From Clostridiales bacterium (lineage in GTDB: Bacteria; Bacillota; Clostridia; Christensenellales; Aristaeellaceae), in contig SVHD01000028.1 of the NCBI GenBank assembly GCA_015056015.1, forward strand, positions 1 through 34,991: a stretch of DNA of 34,991 nt, written 5' to 3'. Shown piece after piece: positions 16,460 to 23,809 of this stretch. Made by a program: the position numbers and the translations under genes. The first letter of the stretch is position 1, and the number at the start of each line of letters is the position of its first letter. The notes beneath the pieces are model-generated. The model had not been told where the DNA came from and made no database searches. It saw only the letters and a list, made by a program, of their open reading frames with translations.

Positions 16460-16488
16460 AGTATATCATATTGTTCCGCAATTGTAAA
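16460..16488 (-). promoter_or_regulatory. Promoter of the SH3b wall protein gene
   Basis: On the minus strand -35 TTTACA (16483-16488), 17-bp spacer, -10 TATACT (16460-16465) preceded by TGA. Confidence 0.75.
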
Positions 16489-16493
16489 TCAAT

Positions 16494-16510
16494 GTTACAA
16501 AAATGTTACA
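16494..16510 (-). promoter_or_regulatory. WalR (YycF)-like box
   Basis: On the minus strand TGTAAC-N5-TGTAAC, a perfect match to the known WalR consensus TGTWAH-N5-TGTWAH. It ends five bases upstream of the -35 of a cell-wall protein gene, a place suited to activation. Regulator binding is inferred. Confidence 0.6.
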
Positions 16511-16589
16511 AGTATCAAAATTTTTCATTTTAATCATATTTAGTACAGAAAAAACAACGTATCCAGGGCCTAAAAAACGAGAAAAGGCC

Positions 16590-16619
16590 TTGCCCACGCC
16601 CATTTTTCCGTGATATGAT
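16590..16619 (+). promoter_or_regulatory. Promoter of the lipase-like gene
   Basis: -35 TTGCCC (16590-16595), 18-bp spacer, -10 TATGAT (16614-16619) preceded by TGA. Confidence 0.5.
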
Positions 16620-16653
16620 AATGTGGGTTAGGATGAAGAAAGGGGGCAAAACC

Positions 16654-18144
16654 ATGGAAAAAGCCGGACGTTTCACTGGTCACGATCTTTCCAATGTGAC
16701 GCCCCTGACCATGCCCTGGATCGAAGTAAACGGGCTGATCCGGCCTGATTTTTCCCCCGCCGCCGCCAGCCTTTCCCTGGAATTGGCGGCCACTGCCTAT
16801 GATCTGGAATTGGATGCATGGCGGGAAGCCGGCTGGCGGGATGTATCCTATCTGGTGAATCAGGAATTATTCACCGGCTACAGCACCAATGCCCGGGGGA
16901 TTGCCGGGGCTGTCAGCGAATACTTTCAGCGGCTGGCCCGCTCCCGCATTCGCAATGTATCCCCTATCAGCCAGATTCGCGGGGCTCTGCGGCCCAAGGA
17001 AGAAAGCGATACCTGCAAAGCCGTTGTCATGATTCATCCCGCCCCCGGCGGCCGCTATGTGGTGGCCATCGGCTTTATGGGCACCGGCAAGCGAATCTAC
17101 GATTGGGTATCCAATTTCCGCATGTCCCGGGAAGAAGGGCTCCATCAGGGCTTTGTGGGCCTGGCCCGGGAATTTGAGGATAACTGCGATAAAATCCTTT
17201 TCCCGCAAACAGCCCGGGAACTGAACCTTCCCTCCCTCACCCTTTCTGATATTTTCCAGGAATGCCGCCGGCCCGGCAGCCGTTTCCTCATCTGGATGGC
17301 GGGCCATAGCCAGGGCGGCGCTGTGATGCAAATCTGCGCGTTCCGGGAAATCCGCAAGGGATTTCTGCGCCAGAATCTGATTGGCTACGGCTTTGCCTCC
17401 CCCAGCGTGGTTTATGAAAATCCGGGCTGTGATTTGAGCGCATTTCCCCTGTATCATATCATCAATGCCGATGATCTTACCCCAAGGGTGGGCGCCGCGC
17501 TGCATATCGGCCGCTGCCGGGTATTTCTTCCGGACGAGGAAATGCGCAAAACCTGCTATGCCCCCGCCTGGAACACCCCGGTTTTCCGTTCCATGCTCGC
17601 CCTGCTCCACAGCATCCGTAATACCCAGAGCGGGCTGCTTTTCATCATCGCCCTGCTCAAAGCCCTGCAGAATCTGCCGGATAACGAATTTGCGGCGGCC
17701 TTTACCGGCCTGATCGGCCGCCTGATGCCGGAAAAACTGCTGGAAGCCCTGGGGGATCAAGCGGATGATATCCTGCAGCGCCTGATTGCAAAAACCCAGC
17801 GGGTCTATCTGCGCGCTTCCGGGGATCTTTTGCCCCCCAGGAATGCCCTGCTGCAATTGCAAAAGCGCATTGCTCTTTTCATCGCCCGTTACGGCGCCCG
17901 CGCTTTTGTAAAAGCCTTTTTACAGGCATTTTCCCTGCCCCATAAATTACGAGGAACCGAGTCGCAAAGCGGCGTTGCCTCTTATCAATATATCGTCACC
18001 CGGCGATTTAAGGATCTGGCCCAGCGCATCTGGTGCGCCCCTGCTCCCAGCAGTGCGCCCCGGGCTGCCCGGCCTGTCCCGGTTCGCTATGCCAGCCGGT
18101 TTGCCCGCTATTCCACGGCCAGATCCCGCCATCTTCACCGCTGA
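16654..18144 (+). CDS. Class 3 lipase-like alpha/beta hydrolase
   Basis: A 496-residue cytoplasmic-looking protein without signal peptide. The nucleophile elbow GHSQGG places Ser at residue 219, preceded by a hydrophobic strand (SRFLIWMA), and a likely acid lies in NADDLTPRVG (273/274), as in lipase class 3 / DUF2974-type hydrolases. The early part (LSLELAATAYDLELDAW) also fits. Roughly 200 residues follow the core, ending in a basic Arg/Ala/Pro-rich tail. An ATG at 16633 is also in frame, but AAAGGGGG seven bases before 16654 supports this start. Substrate unknown; its gene is 29 bases ahead of the Na/Pi cotransporter gene, so the two may share a transcript. Confidence 0.8.
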   Translation: MEKAGRFTGHDLSNVTPLTMPWIEVNGLIRPDFSPAAASLSLELAATAYDLELDAWREAGWRDVSYLVNQELFTGYSTNARGIAGAVSEYFQRLARSRIRNVSPISQIRGALRPKEESDTCKAVVMIHPAPGGRYVVAIGFMGTGKRIYDWVSNFRMSREEGLHQGFVGLAREFEDNCDKILFPQTARELNLPSLTLSDIFQECRRPGSRFLIWMAGHSQGGAVMQICAFREIRKGFLRQNLIGYGFASPSVVYENPGCDLSAFPLYHIINADDLTPRVGAALHIGRCRVFLPDEEMRKTCYAPAWNTPVFRSMLALLHSIRNTQSGLLFIIALLKALQNLPDNEFAAAFTGLIGRLMPEKLLEALGDQADDILQRLIAKTQRVYLRASGDLLPPRNALLQLQKRIALFIARYGARAFVKAFLQAFSLPHKLRGTESQSGVASYQYIVTRRFKDLAQRIWCAPAPSSAPRAARPVPVRYASRFARYSTARSRHLHR

Positions 18145-18173
18145 AAACGCTGTACCAAAGAGGAGATTTTTTC

Positions 18174-19808
18174 ATGACTGTTGATATTGTTATATCCCTG
18201 CTGGGCGGCCTTGCCCTGTTCCTGTTCGGCATGCGCGTCATGGGCGATGGGCTGGAGCGTGCCGCAGGCCCCAAGCTCAAGCATTTCCTGACCCTCATGA
18301 CCAAGAATCGCTTCGTGGCCATGATCACCGGTATCTGCGTCACCGCCATTATCCAGTCCTCCGGTGCCACGACGGTTATGGTGGTGGGCTTTGTAAACGC
18401 CCAATTGCTGACCCTGGCCCAGGCCGTGGGCGTAATCATGGGCGCCAATATCGGTACCACCGTCACTTCCCTGCTCCTTTCCATTGAATTTGATCCCGCC
18501 GCCATCTTTGCCTTCGTCGGCATTCTGATGATCATGTGCTTTGATAAGCGGGAAACCATCAAGCAGACCGGGCATGTCTTCCTGGGCCTTGGCATTCTGT
18601 TCGTGGGCATGAATACCATGAGCGATTCCATGAAGCCCCTGGGCGACTGGCCCGTATTCCAGGATCTGATGCGCGGGGTGCGCAATCCCATCCTGGGCGT
18701 ATTGGTGGGCATGGGCATCACCGGCCTTTTGCAAAGCTCCTCCGTTTCCATCGGTATTGTGCAGGTACTTGCGGGCGCCGGGCTGATTACCATGGATGCC
18801 GCGCTGTTTTTGATTCTGGGCGCCAATATCGGCTCCTGCGTTCCTTCCCTGCTGGCCATGGCCAATTCCAGTATCGCCGCCAAGCGCACAGCCTTGGTTC
18901 ACCTGCTCTTCAATATTGTGGGCAGCTGTTTTATCCTGATTATCACAACCTTCCTGCCCCTGGCCAAATGGGCCGAAATGCTGATTCCCAATAGTCCCAA
19001 GCTCTGTATTTCCGCCATGCATATCAGCTTCAACGTAGTCTGCACCATCCTCCTTCTGCCCCTGAGCAATCTGCTGGTGAAGCTTTCCGGCCTGCTGGTC
19101 CGGGGCGAGGATCCCGTAGAAGAGCCCATCAAAATGCAATATTACGATGAGCGTCTGCTCAAAACGCCCTCCCTGGCTGCGGAGCAGCTTTATCGCGAGG
19201 TATGCCGCATGGGCCGGGAAGCCCATGAGCATATTGCCCTGGCTGTGGACGCCCTAAAAAACCAGGATCTTTCCCGGGAAAAGGAACTGCTCTATCACGA
19301 AGAATTATCCGATTACCTGGAAGAATCCATTACCGAAGGGCTGGTGGCCGTTATGCCTCTGGAACTGAGCGAGCATGAAAGCCGCCGCATCGCCGCCCTT
19401 TTCCATGTGGTGACCGACCTTGAGCGCATCAGCGACCATGCCGATAATATCTATGATCTGGCCAAGGAAAGAATCGCCCGCAACGCCAAGCTTTCCGATA
19501 AGGCCGCAGAAGAATTGACCGAGCTGTTCGGCCGGGTTACCCGGGTGCTCAATACCTCCCTGGAAGGCCTGGAAGAGTGGCATATCACCGATAATGTGAT
19601 GAATCTTCTGGAGGCGGAAGAGCAGCATGTAGACGATATGACCGAAGCGCTGCGCAAAAAGCATATCGAACGCCTCAAGGAACACAAATGCACCCCCAAA
19701 TCCGGCGTTATTTTCCTGGAAACCATCAATAATATGGAACGTATCGCCGACCATGCCATGAATATCGCCTCTTCTGCCCGGGAAGAAAGCCTCCATCTGC
19801 ATCAGTAA
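18174..19808 (+). CDS. Na/Pi cotransporter family protein with PhoU-like C terminus
   Basis: A 544-residue membrane protein of the NptA/YjbB (PF02690) group, expected to move phosphate with sodium. The two inverted repeats each bear the QSS signature: TAIIQSSGATTVMVVGF (about residues 60-76) and GLLQSSSVSIGIVQVLAGAG (about 185-204), each followed by an MGANIGT or LGANIGS motif. The C-terminal ~200 residues are helical and PhoU-like (EHESRRIAALFHVVTDLERISDHADNI and NNMERIADHAMNIA). The reading frame is open far upstream within the preceding gene, but GAGGAG eight bases before 18174 fixes the start. Na/Pi function is from family; some members instead regulate phosphate balance. Confidence 0.93.
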   Translation: MTVDIVISLLGGLALFLFGMRVMGDGLERAAGPKLKHFLTLMTKNRFVAMITGICVTAIIQSSGATTVMVVGFVNAQLLTLAQAVGVIMGANIGTTVTSLLLSIEFDPAAIFAFVGILMIMCFDKRETIKQTGHVFLGLGILFVGMNTMSDSMKPLGDWPVFQDLMRGVRNPILGVLVGMGITGLLQSSSVSIGIVQVLAGAGLITMDAALFLILGANIGSCVPSLLAMANSSIAAKRTALVHLLFNIVGSCFILIITTFLPLAKWAEMLIPNSPKLCISAMHISFNVVCTILLLPLSNLLVKLSGLLVRGEDPVEEPIKMQYYDERLLKTPSLAAEQLYREVCRMGREAHEHIALAVDALKNQDLSREKELLYHEELSDYLEESITEGLVAVMPLELSEHESRRIAALFHVVTDLERISDHADNIYDLAKERIARNAKLSDKAAEELTELFGRVTRVLNTSLEGLEEWHITDNVMNLLEAEEQHVDDMTEALRKKHIERLKEHKCTPKSGVIFLETINNMERIADHAMNIASSAREESLHLHQ

Positions 19809-19864
19809 TCCCCTGTTTCTTGCAGAAATCGCCGATTCTGGTCGCTTTCTGCGCCCAATTTTTG

Positions 19865-19978
19865 TGCCAAAGCTTGCCAAAAAAGGAAAGTATTGTTCAC
19901 TTTGCAAGAAAAGCAGAAGGATTTTCTAAATAGAAAATCTTCCCGTCTTTCGAAAAAAATGAATTGATTGTTTTGGCA
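19865..19978 (+). promoter_or_regulatory. TGCCAAA box cluster (putative looping operator)
   Basis: TGCCAAA occurs at 19865-19871 and 19875-19881, 10 bp apart (same helical face), and the reverse TTTTGGCAAG at 19971-19980 lies within the spacer of the dehydrogenase promoter. CTTGCCAAAA (19873-19882) and TTTTGGCAAG form a perfect 10-bp inverted pair about 98 bp centre to centre. Confidence 0.5.
19919..19940 (+). repeat. Inverted repeat between cotransporter and dehydrogenase genes
   Basis: GATTTTC / GAAAATC around a six-base centre (19920-19939). There is no clean T-run after it, so it is either a weak terminator for the cotransporter gene or a regulatory palindrome. Confidence 0.4.
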
Positions 19979-19992
19979 AGTTACGCTATAAT
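19964..19992 (+). promoter_or_regulatory. Promoter of the malate dehydrogenase-malic enzyme operon
   Basis: -35 TTGATT (19964-19969), 17-bp spacer, perfect -10 TATAAT (19987-19992), start codon 36 bases on. The spacer contains the inverted TTTTGGCAAG box. Confidence 0.75.
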
Positions 19993-20028
19993 ACTACCAA
20001 ACGGACTTCTGTAAGGAGGAAGGAAACT

Positions 20029-21153
20029 ATGGCTGCCAAATTCATTCGGTATACCTATGAACAACTCAACACTTTCTGCATGGATGCTTTCGTTAAATTC
20101 GGCTTTAACAAGGATGAAGCCCGCATCATCACCGATGTGCTGCTCCTCTCCGACCTTTATGGCATTGAAAGCCACGGCATGCAGCGCCTGGTTCGCTATC
20201 ACAAGGGCATCGAAAAGGGCCTGATCAAGATCGACGCCAAGCCCGAAATCGTGCATGAAACCCCCGTTTCTGCCGTGATCGACGCTCATGACGCCATGGG
20301 TCAGCTGGTTTCTCACCAGGCCATGGAACTGGCCATCGAAAAGGCGAAGAAGACCGGTATGGCCATCGTTTCTGTTCGCAATTCCAATCACTTCGGTATC
20401 GCCGGCTACTATGCCAAGATGGCCTGTGATCAGGGTCTGATGGGTATGGCCATGACCAACAGCGAAGCCATCATGGTGCCCACCTTTGCCCGTATGGCCA
20501 TGATCGGCTCCAACCCCATCGCCGTCTCCCTGCCCGCCGATCCCTATCCCTTCTTCTTCGATGCTTCCACCACCGTTGTCACCCGCGGCAAGCTGGAAGT
20601 TTACAATAAGATGGAAAAGCCCCTGCCCGAAGGCTGGGCCCTCAATAAGGATGGTCATCCCTCCTCTGACGCCAAGGATGTGCTGAAGAATATCGTTGCC
20701 AAGAATGGCGGCGGCATCATGCCTCTGGGCGGCAATGGCGAAACCCTGGGCAGCCATAAGGGCTACGGCTACGGCATGCTCTGCGAAATCTTCTGCTCTG
20801 TCTTCTCTCAGGGCACTCCCTCCAGCCACGTCAACGTGGGCGGCAAGTCCGGCACCTGCCACGGCTTCATGGCTGTGGATCCCAACGTCTTCGGCGACGC
20901 CGAAGCCATCAAGGCTCATTTCTCCGCTTATCTGCAGGAACTGCGCGACGCGCCCAAGGCCGATGGCCAGACCCGCATCTACACCCATGGCGAAAAGGAA
21001 GTCGCCGCCTATTCCGATCGTATGGCCAATGGTATCGATGTAAATATCAACACCGTTGCCGAAATGGCGGATATGGCCAAGTATCTGGGCATGGATGTTG
21101 AAAAGTATCTGGGCAAGGTCGATGTGGCCGGTCTGGAAAGCAGCTATAAGTAA
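20029..21153 (+). CDS. Ldh2-family malate/L-lactate dehydrogenase
   Basis: A 374-residue NAD(P)-dependent 2-hydroxyacid dehydrogenase of the Ldh2/YlbC/ComC/AllD family, a fold distinct from the classical LDH/MDH. The conserved GIESHGMQRLVRY (catalytic His49) and SNHFGIAGYYA (His121), plus FDASTTVVTRGKLEV and GGIMPLGG, are all present. Length is typical (about 350-370). It is the first gene of a two-gene operon with malic enzyme 35 bases downstream, which points to malate as substrate: oxaloacetate/malate/pyruvate interconversion. Ribosome binding site GGAGGAAGGA is strong and codon choice is highly biased. Other Ldh2 substrates (lactate, ureidoglycolate, sulfolactate) are not excluded. Confidence 0.9.
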   Translation: MAAKFIRYTYEQLNTFCMDAFVKFGFNKDEARIITDVLLLSDLYGIESHGMQRLVRYHKGIEKGLIKIDAKPEIVHETPVSAVIDAHDAMGQLVSHQAMELAIEKAKKTGMAIVSVRNSNHFGIAGYYAKMACDQGLMGMAMTNSEAIMVPTFARMAMIGSNPIAVSLPADPYPFFFDASTTVVTRGKLEVYNKMEKPLPEGWALNKDGHPSSDAKDVLKNIVAKNGGGIMPLGGNGETLGSHKGYGYGMLCEIFCSVFSQGTPSSHVNVGGKSGTCHGFMAVDPNVFGDAEAIKAHFSAYLQELRDAPKADGQTRIYTHGEKEVAAYSDRMANGIDVNINTVAEMADMAKYLGMDVEKYLGKVDVAGLESSYK

Positions 21154-21188
21154 GACGCGGATATATTATTAACAGGAGGAATAAAGCA

Positions 21189-22361
21189 ATGGATATTAAA
21201 GCTGAAGCCCTGAAAAAGCATTATGAATGGCAAGGCAAAATCGAAGTTGTTTCCCGCACCCCCGTTACCAATTCCCAGGAACTGTCTCTGGCCTACACCC
21301 CCGGTGTTGCCGAGCCCTGCCTGGTAATCAAGGATAACTATGAAAAATCCTGGGAACTGACCCTCCGCAGCAACATGGTCGCCGTTATTACCGACGGTAC
21401 CGCCGTTCTGGGTCTGGGCGATATCGGCCCCGAAGCCGGCATGCCCGTTATGGAAGGCAAATGCTGCCTGTTCAAGGAATTCGCCGATGTGGACGCTTTC
21501 CCCATCTGCATTCGTTCCAAGGACGTGGATGAACTGGTTCGCACCATTTATCTCATCTCCGGCAGCTTCGGCGGCATCAATCTGGAAGATATCGGCGCCC
21601 CCCGCTGCTTCGAAGTGGAACGCCGCCTGAAGGAACTGTGCGATATCCCCGTATTCCATGATGACCAGCACGGCACCGCCATCGTTGTGGCCGCCGCTAT
21701 GCTCAACGCCCTGCGTGTGGTCAAGAAGGATATCAGCGAAGTGAAGGTCGTCATCAATGGCGCCGGCGCCGCCGGTATCTCCATCGGTAAGCATATCATG
21801 AACCTGGGCGTCAAGCATCTGATCATGGTGGATCGCTTCGGTATCATCTGCGAAGGCATGGAAGGCCTGAATCCCGCTCACGAAGCCATCAGCAAGGTGA
21901 CCAACCGTGATCATCTGATGGGCACCCTGGCCGACGCCATGAAGGGCGCGGATGTGTTCATCGGCGTTTCTGCCCCCGGCGTTGTTTCTCAGGAAATGGT
22001 TGCCTCCATGGCTCCCGGCGCTTGCGTCTTCCCCATGGCCAACCCCGTTCCCGAAATCTTCCCCAACCTGGCCAAGGAAGCTGGCGCTGCCGTGGTCGGC
22101 ACCGGCCGCAGCGACTTCCCCAACCAGATCAATAACGTGCTCGCTTTCCCCGGCATCTTCCGTGGCGCTCTGGATGTGCGCGCCAGCGATATCAATGAAG
22201 AAATGAAGATGGCCGCTTCCCGTGCCATCGCCGGTCTGGTCAGCGAAGAAGAACTCAATGCTGATTACATCATGCCCAAGGCCTTTGATAAGCGCGTCGG
22301 CCCCACCGTCGCTGCCGCTGTGGCCCAGGCTGCCCGTGATTCCGGCGTTGCCCGCCTGTAA
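21189..22361 (+). CDS. NAD(P)-dependent malic enzyme
   Basis: A 390-residue bacterial short-form malic enzyme, oxidatively decarboxylating L-malate to pyruvate (or the reverse). Seen: [12 protein letters not shown] (catalytic Tyr36), [24 protein letters not shown] (catalytic Lys), [17 protein letters not shown] (metal-binding acidic residues), [14 protein letters not shown] (metal-binding Asp) and the NAD site [14 protein letters not shown]. Length fits the approximately 390-residue maeA/mleA-type bacterial enzymes without a PTA domain. It has AGGAGG at 21174 and its own strong terminator 22384-22414. With the upstream dehydrogenase it can transfer reducing equivalents between malate, oxaloacetate and pyruvate. 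Confidence 0.96.
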   Translation: MDIKAEALKKHYEWQGKIEVVSRTPVTNSQELSLAYTPGVAEPCLVIKDNYEKSWELTLRSNMVAVITDGTAVLGLGDIGPEAGMPVMEGKCCLFKEFADVDAFPICIRSKDVDELVRTIYLISGSFGGINLEDIGAPRCFEVERRLKELCDIPVFHDDQHGTAIVVAAAMLNALRVVKKDISEVKVVINGAGAAGISIGKHIMNLGVKHLIMVDRFGIICEGMEGLNPAHEAISKVTNRDHLMGTLADAMKGADVFIGVSAPGVVSQEMVASMAPGACVFPMANPVPEIFPNLAKEAGAAVVGTGRSDFPNQINNVLAFPGIFRGALDVRASDINEEMKMAASRAIAGLVSEEELNADYIMPKAFDKRVGPTVAAAVAQAARDSGVARL

Positions 22362-22383
22362 TCCCGGTTCATCATTTCATAGC

Positions 22384-22414
22384 AAAAGGCTGTGCATCAA
22401 GCACAGCCTTTTTT
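22384..22414 (+). terminator. Malic enzyme terminator
   Basis: Stem AAAAGGCTGTGC / GCACAGCCTTTT (22384-22395 with 22401-22412), five-base loop, T-run after. Same arms as the ackA terminator. Confidence 0.93.
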
Positions 22415-22432
22415 GTTGACGTGGAAACATTT

Positions 22433-22696
22433 GCGGGAGGGGATTTCTTTTAAAAAAGAAATTCCCTCCCGCACCCACCCAAAGAAAACTTCCTCTGGAT
22501 AAATGAAAACGGCACAAAAGCATATTGAATGCCAGCGAAACAAAAATCCAGGGATTTATTCCTGGATTTTCGAGCATTTTAAGCTATGCAGCACTGGCAT
22601 TCAAGAGGCTCGGATCACACCATCAATATCCAGAACGACTTTCTTGGAAGGGGCCTGGGGAAACCGTTCTTTGGTCACAAAGAATGGTTTCCCCAG
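22433..22696 (+). repeat. Structured intergenic repeat, copy B
   Basis: This 350-bp gap between convergent genes holds a 264-bp element with hairpins at both ends: 22433-22472 (GCGGGAGGGG arms) and 22655-22696 (nearly perfect 18-bp stem). GAATGCCAG (22527-22535) pairs perfectly with CTGGCATTC (22594-22602), enclosing an inner 10-bp hairpin (22543-22552 with 22561-22570). Block order matches copy A at 11697-11927. Open frames running through it are not credible genes. Confidence 0.75.
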
Positions 22697-22711
22697 AAAA
22701 AACATTTCCCC

Positions 22712-23638
22712 TCATTCCCCGCAGCCTTTGCATTTTTCGCAATTGCCGCCGCAGGGGGATTTTTTCGTTTGTTTTTTAAGGGAAAGATTGGAAATCAGCG
22801 CTTTGTGCGGGCAGGCACGGATGCATTCGCCGCAGCGGATGCATTCGGGGGAATTGGGCGTTTTCATTGGGTCAATGCCCAGCTTGCAGGCCCGCCTGCA
22901 GGCTCCGCAATTTGTGCAGCGATCCTTCAATACCTTGTAGCGATACAGGGAAATCGGGTTCGCCAGGCCATAAATGGCTCCCAGCGGACAAATGAACCGG
23001 CAGAAGGGCCGATAATAAACAATGGAAAAAAGCGCAAAGAAAATCAGCAGCAGCAATTTCCAGTCAAAAAGCGCACCCGCAGCCTCCCTGAATCCCTCGC
23101 CGATCACAACCAGCGGAATCCCACCCATGAGCGTTCCGGATGGGCAAATATATTTGCAGAACCAGGGATCCCCCTGCCCAATGATATTCACCGCCAGCGA
23201 AGGCAGCAAAATCACAAATACCAGCAGAATAATATACCGCAGATATCCGATCGCCTTTTCCCCCGGAATCCGTCGGATTTTCATTCTTCTAGGCAGCGGA
23301 ATTTTATGCAGCAAATCCTGTACCAAGCCAAAAGGGCACAGGAAACCGCATACCAGCCGCCCGCAAAGCGCGCCAACGGCCATGAGAAAACCAATCACAT
23401 AGAACGAAAAGCTGTAATCCCTGCTGGCCAATACCGATTGCAAAGAACCAATAGGGCACGCGCCCAGGGCCCCGGGACAGGAATAGCAATTCAGCCCCGG
23501 CAGACATACCTGCTTCATAGGCCCCTGATAAATTTTCCCCTTGGCAAATCCGGCAATATAGCCATTACTCAGCGCCGCATACGCGATCTGAATCATCAGC
23601 CGGGGAGAAAAACGTCGTTTTTTATTTGCCTGCTTCAT
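22712..23638 (-). CDS. Membrane 4Fe-4S binding protein (NapH/polyferredoxin type)
   Basis: A 308-residue integral membrane iron-sulfur protein related to NapH/NosR/CcoG-type electron carriers. It has about five membrane segments, several Cys motifs in or near the membrane (CLPGLNCYSCPG, CGFLCPFG, CKYICPSG, CRFICPLG) and then two canonical 4Fe-4S ferredoxin motifs (CTNCGACRRACKLGIDP and CIRCGECIRACPHKA). The extreme C terminus has an extra CGGNCEKCKGCG tail. The start at 23638 is chosen because GAGGGAG lies six bases before it; the upstream TTG has none. It is the third gene of a tlpA / CxxC peptide operon, with ten bases separating it from the peptide. Likely moves electrons from the cytoplasm toward the outer face; this role is inferred. 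Confidence 0.88.
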   Translation of the reverse strand: MKQANKKRRFSPRLMIQIAYAALSNGYIAGFAKGKIYQGPMKQVCLPGLNCYSCPGALGACPIGSLQSVLASRDYSFSFYVIGFLMAVGALCGRLVCGFLCPFGLVQDLLHKIPLPRRMKIRRIPGEKAIGYLRYIILLVFVILLPSLAVNIIGQGDPWFCKYICPSGTLMGGIPLVVIGEGFREAAGALFDWKLLLLIFFALFSIVYYRPFCRFICPLGAIYGLANPISLYRYKVLKDRCTNCGACRRACKLGIDPMKTPNSPECIRCGECIRACPHKALISNLSLKKQTKKSPCGGNCEKCKGCGE

Positions 23639-23648
23639 CTTTTCTCCC

Positions 23649-23795
23649 TCAGCCAATACCAATGCATTCCAGACAGATGCGAATCGCCTTTTCCAGCACG
23701 GTCAGATGCTCCTTCCGGATGCAGCCGATGACCAGAAAGATGATTCCCCCTGCCAGCAGCAAGACGCCTGCGCCCTTTTCTTTGAGCCAATTCAT
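23649..23795 (-). CDS. CD1871A-like CxxC membrane micropeptide
   Basis: A 48-residue gene missed by length cut-offs. The protein begins MNWLKEKGAGVLLLAGG, has one membrane segment (residues about 9-27) and ends with ICLECIGIG, giving a C41-x-x-C44 motif at its C terminus. This matches the CD1871A family of CxxC-containing small membrane proteins, which are found next to TlpA-like and 4Fe-4S proteins in Clostridia. The start has GGAGG eight bases upstream; it begins 14 bases after the thioredoxin-like gene's stop and ends 10 bases before the next gene, so the spacing itself supports a real gene. A role as a membrane thiol relay is inferred. Confidence 0.85.
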   Translation of the reverse strand: MNWLKEKGAGVLLLAGGIIFLVIGCIRKEHLTVLEKAIRICLECIGIG

Positions 23796-23809
23796 TCCTG
23801 TTTCCTCCG

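Noticed and set aside
22503-22940. Open frames across repeat copy B, some extending into 22586-23731
   Set aside because: They are antisense to the 4Fe-4S gene or lie in structured non-coding sequence, with composition unlike the neighbouring genes.
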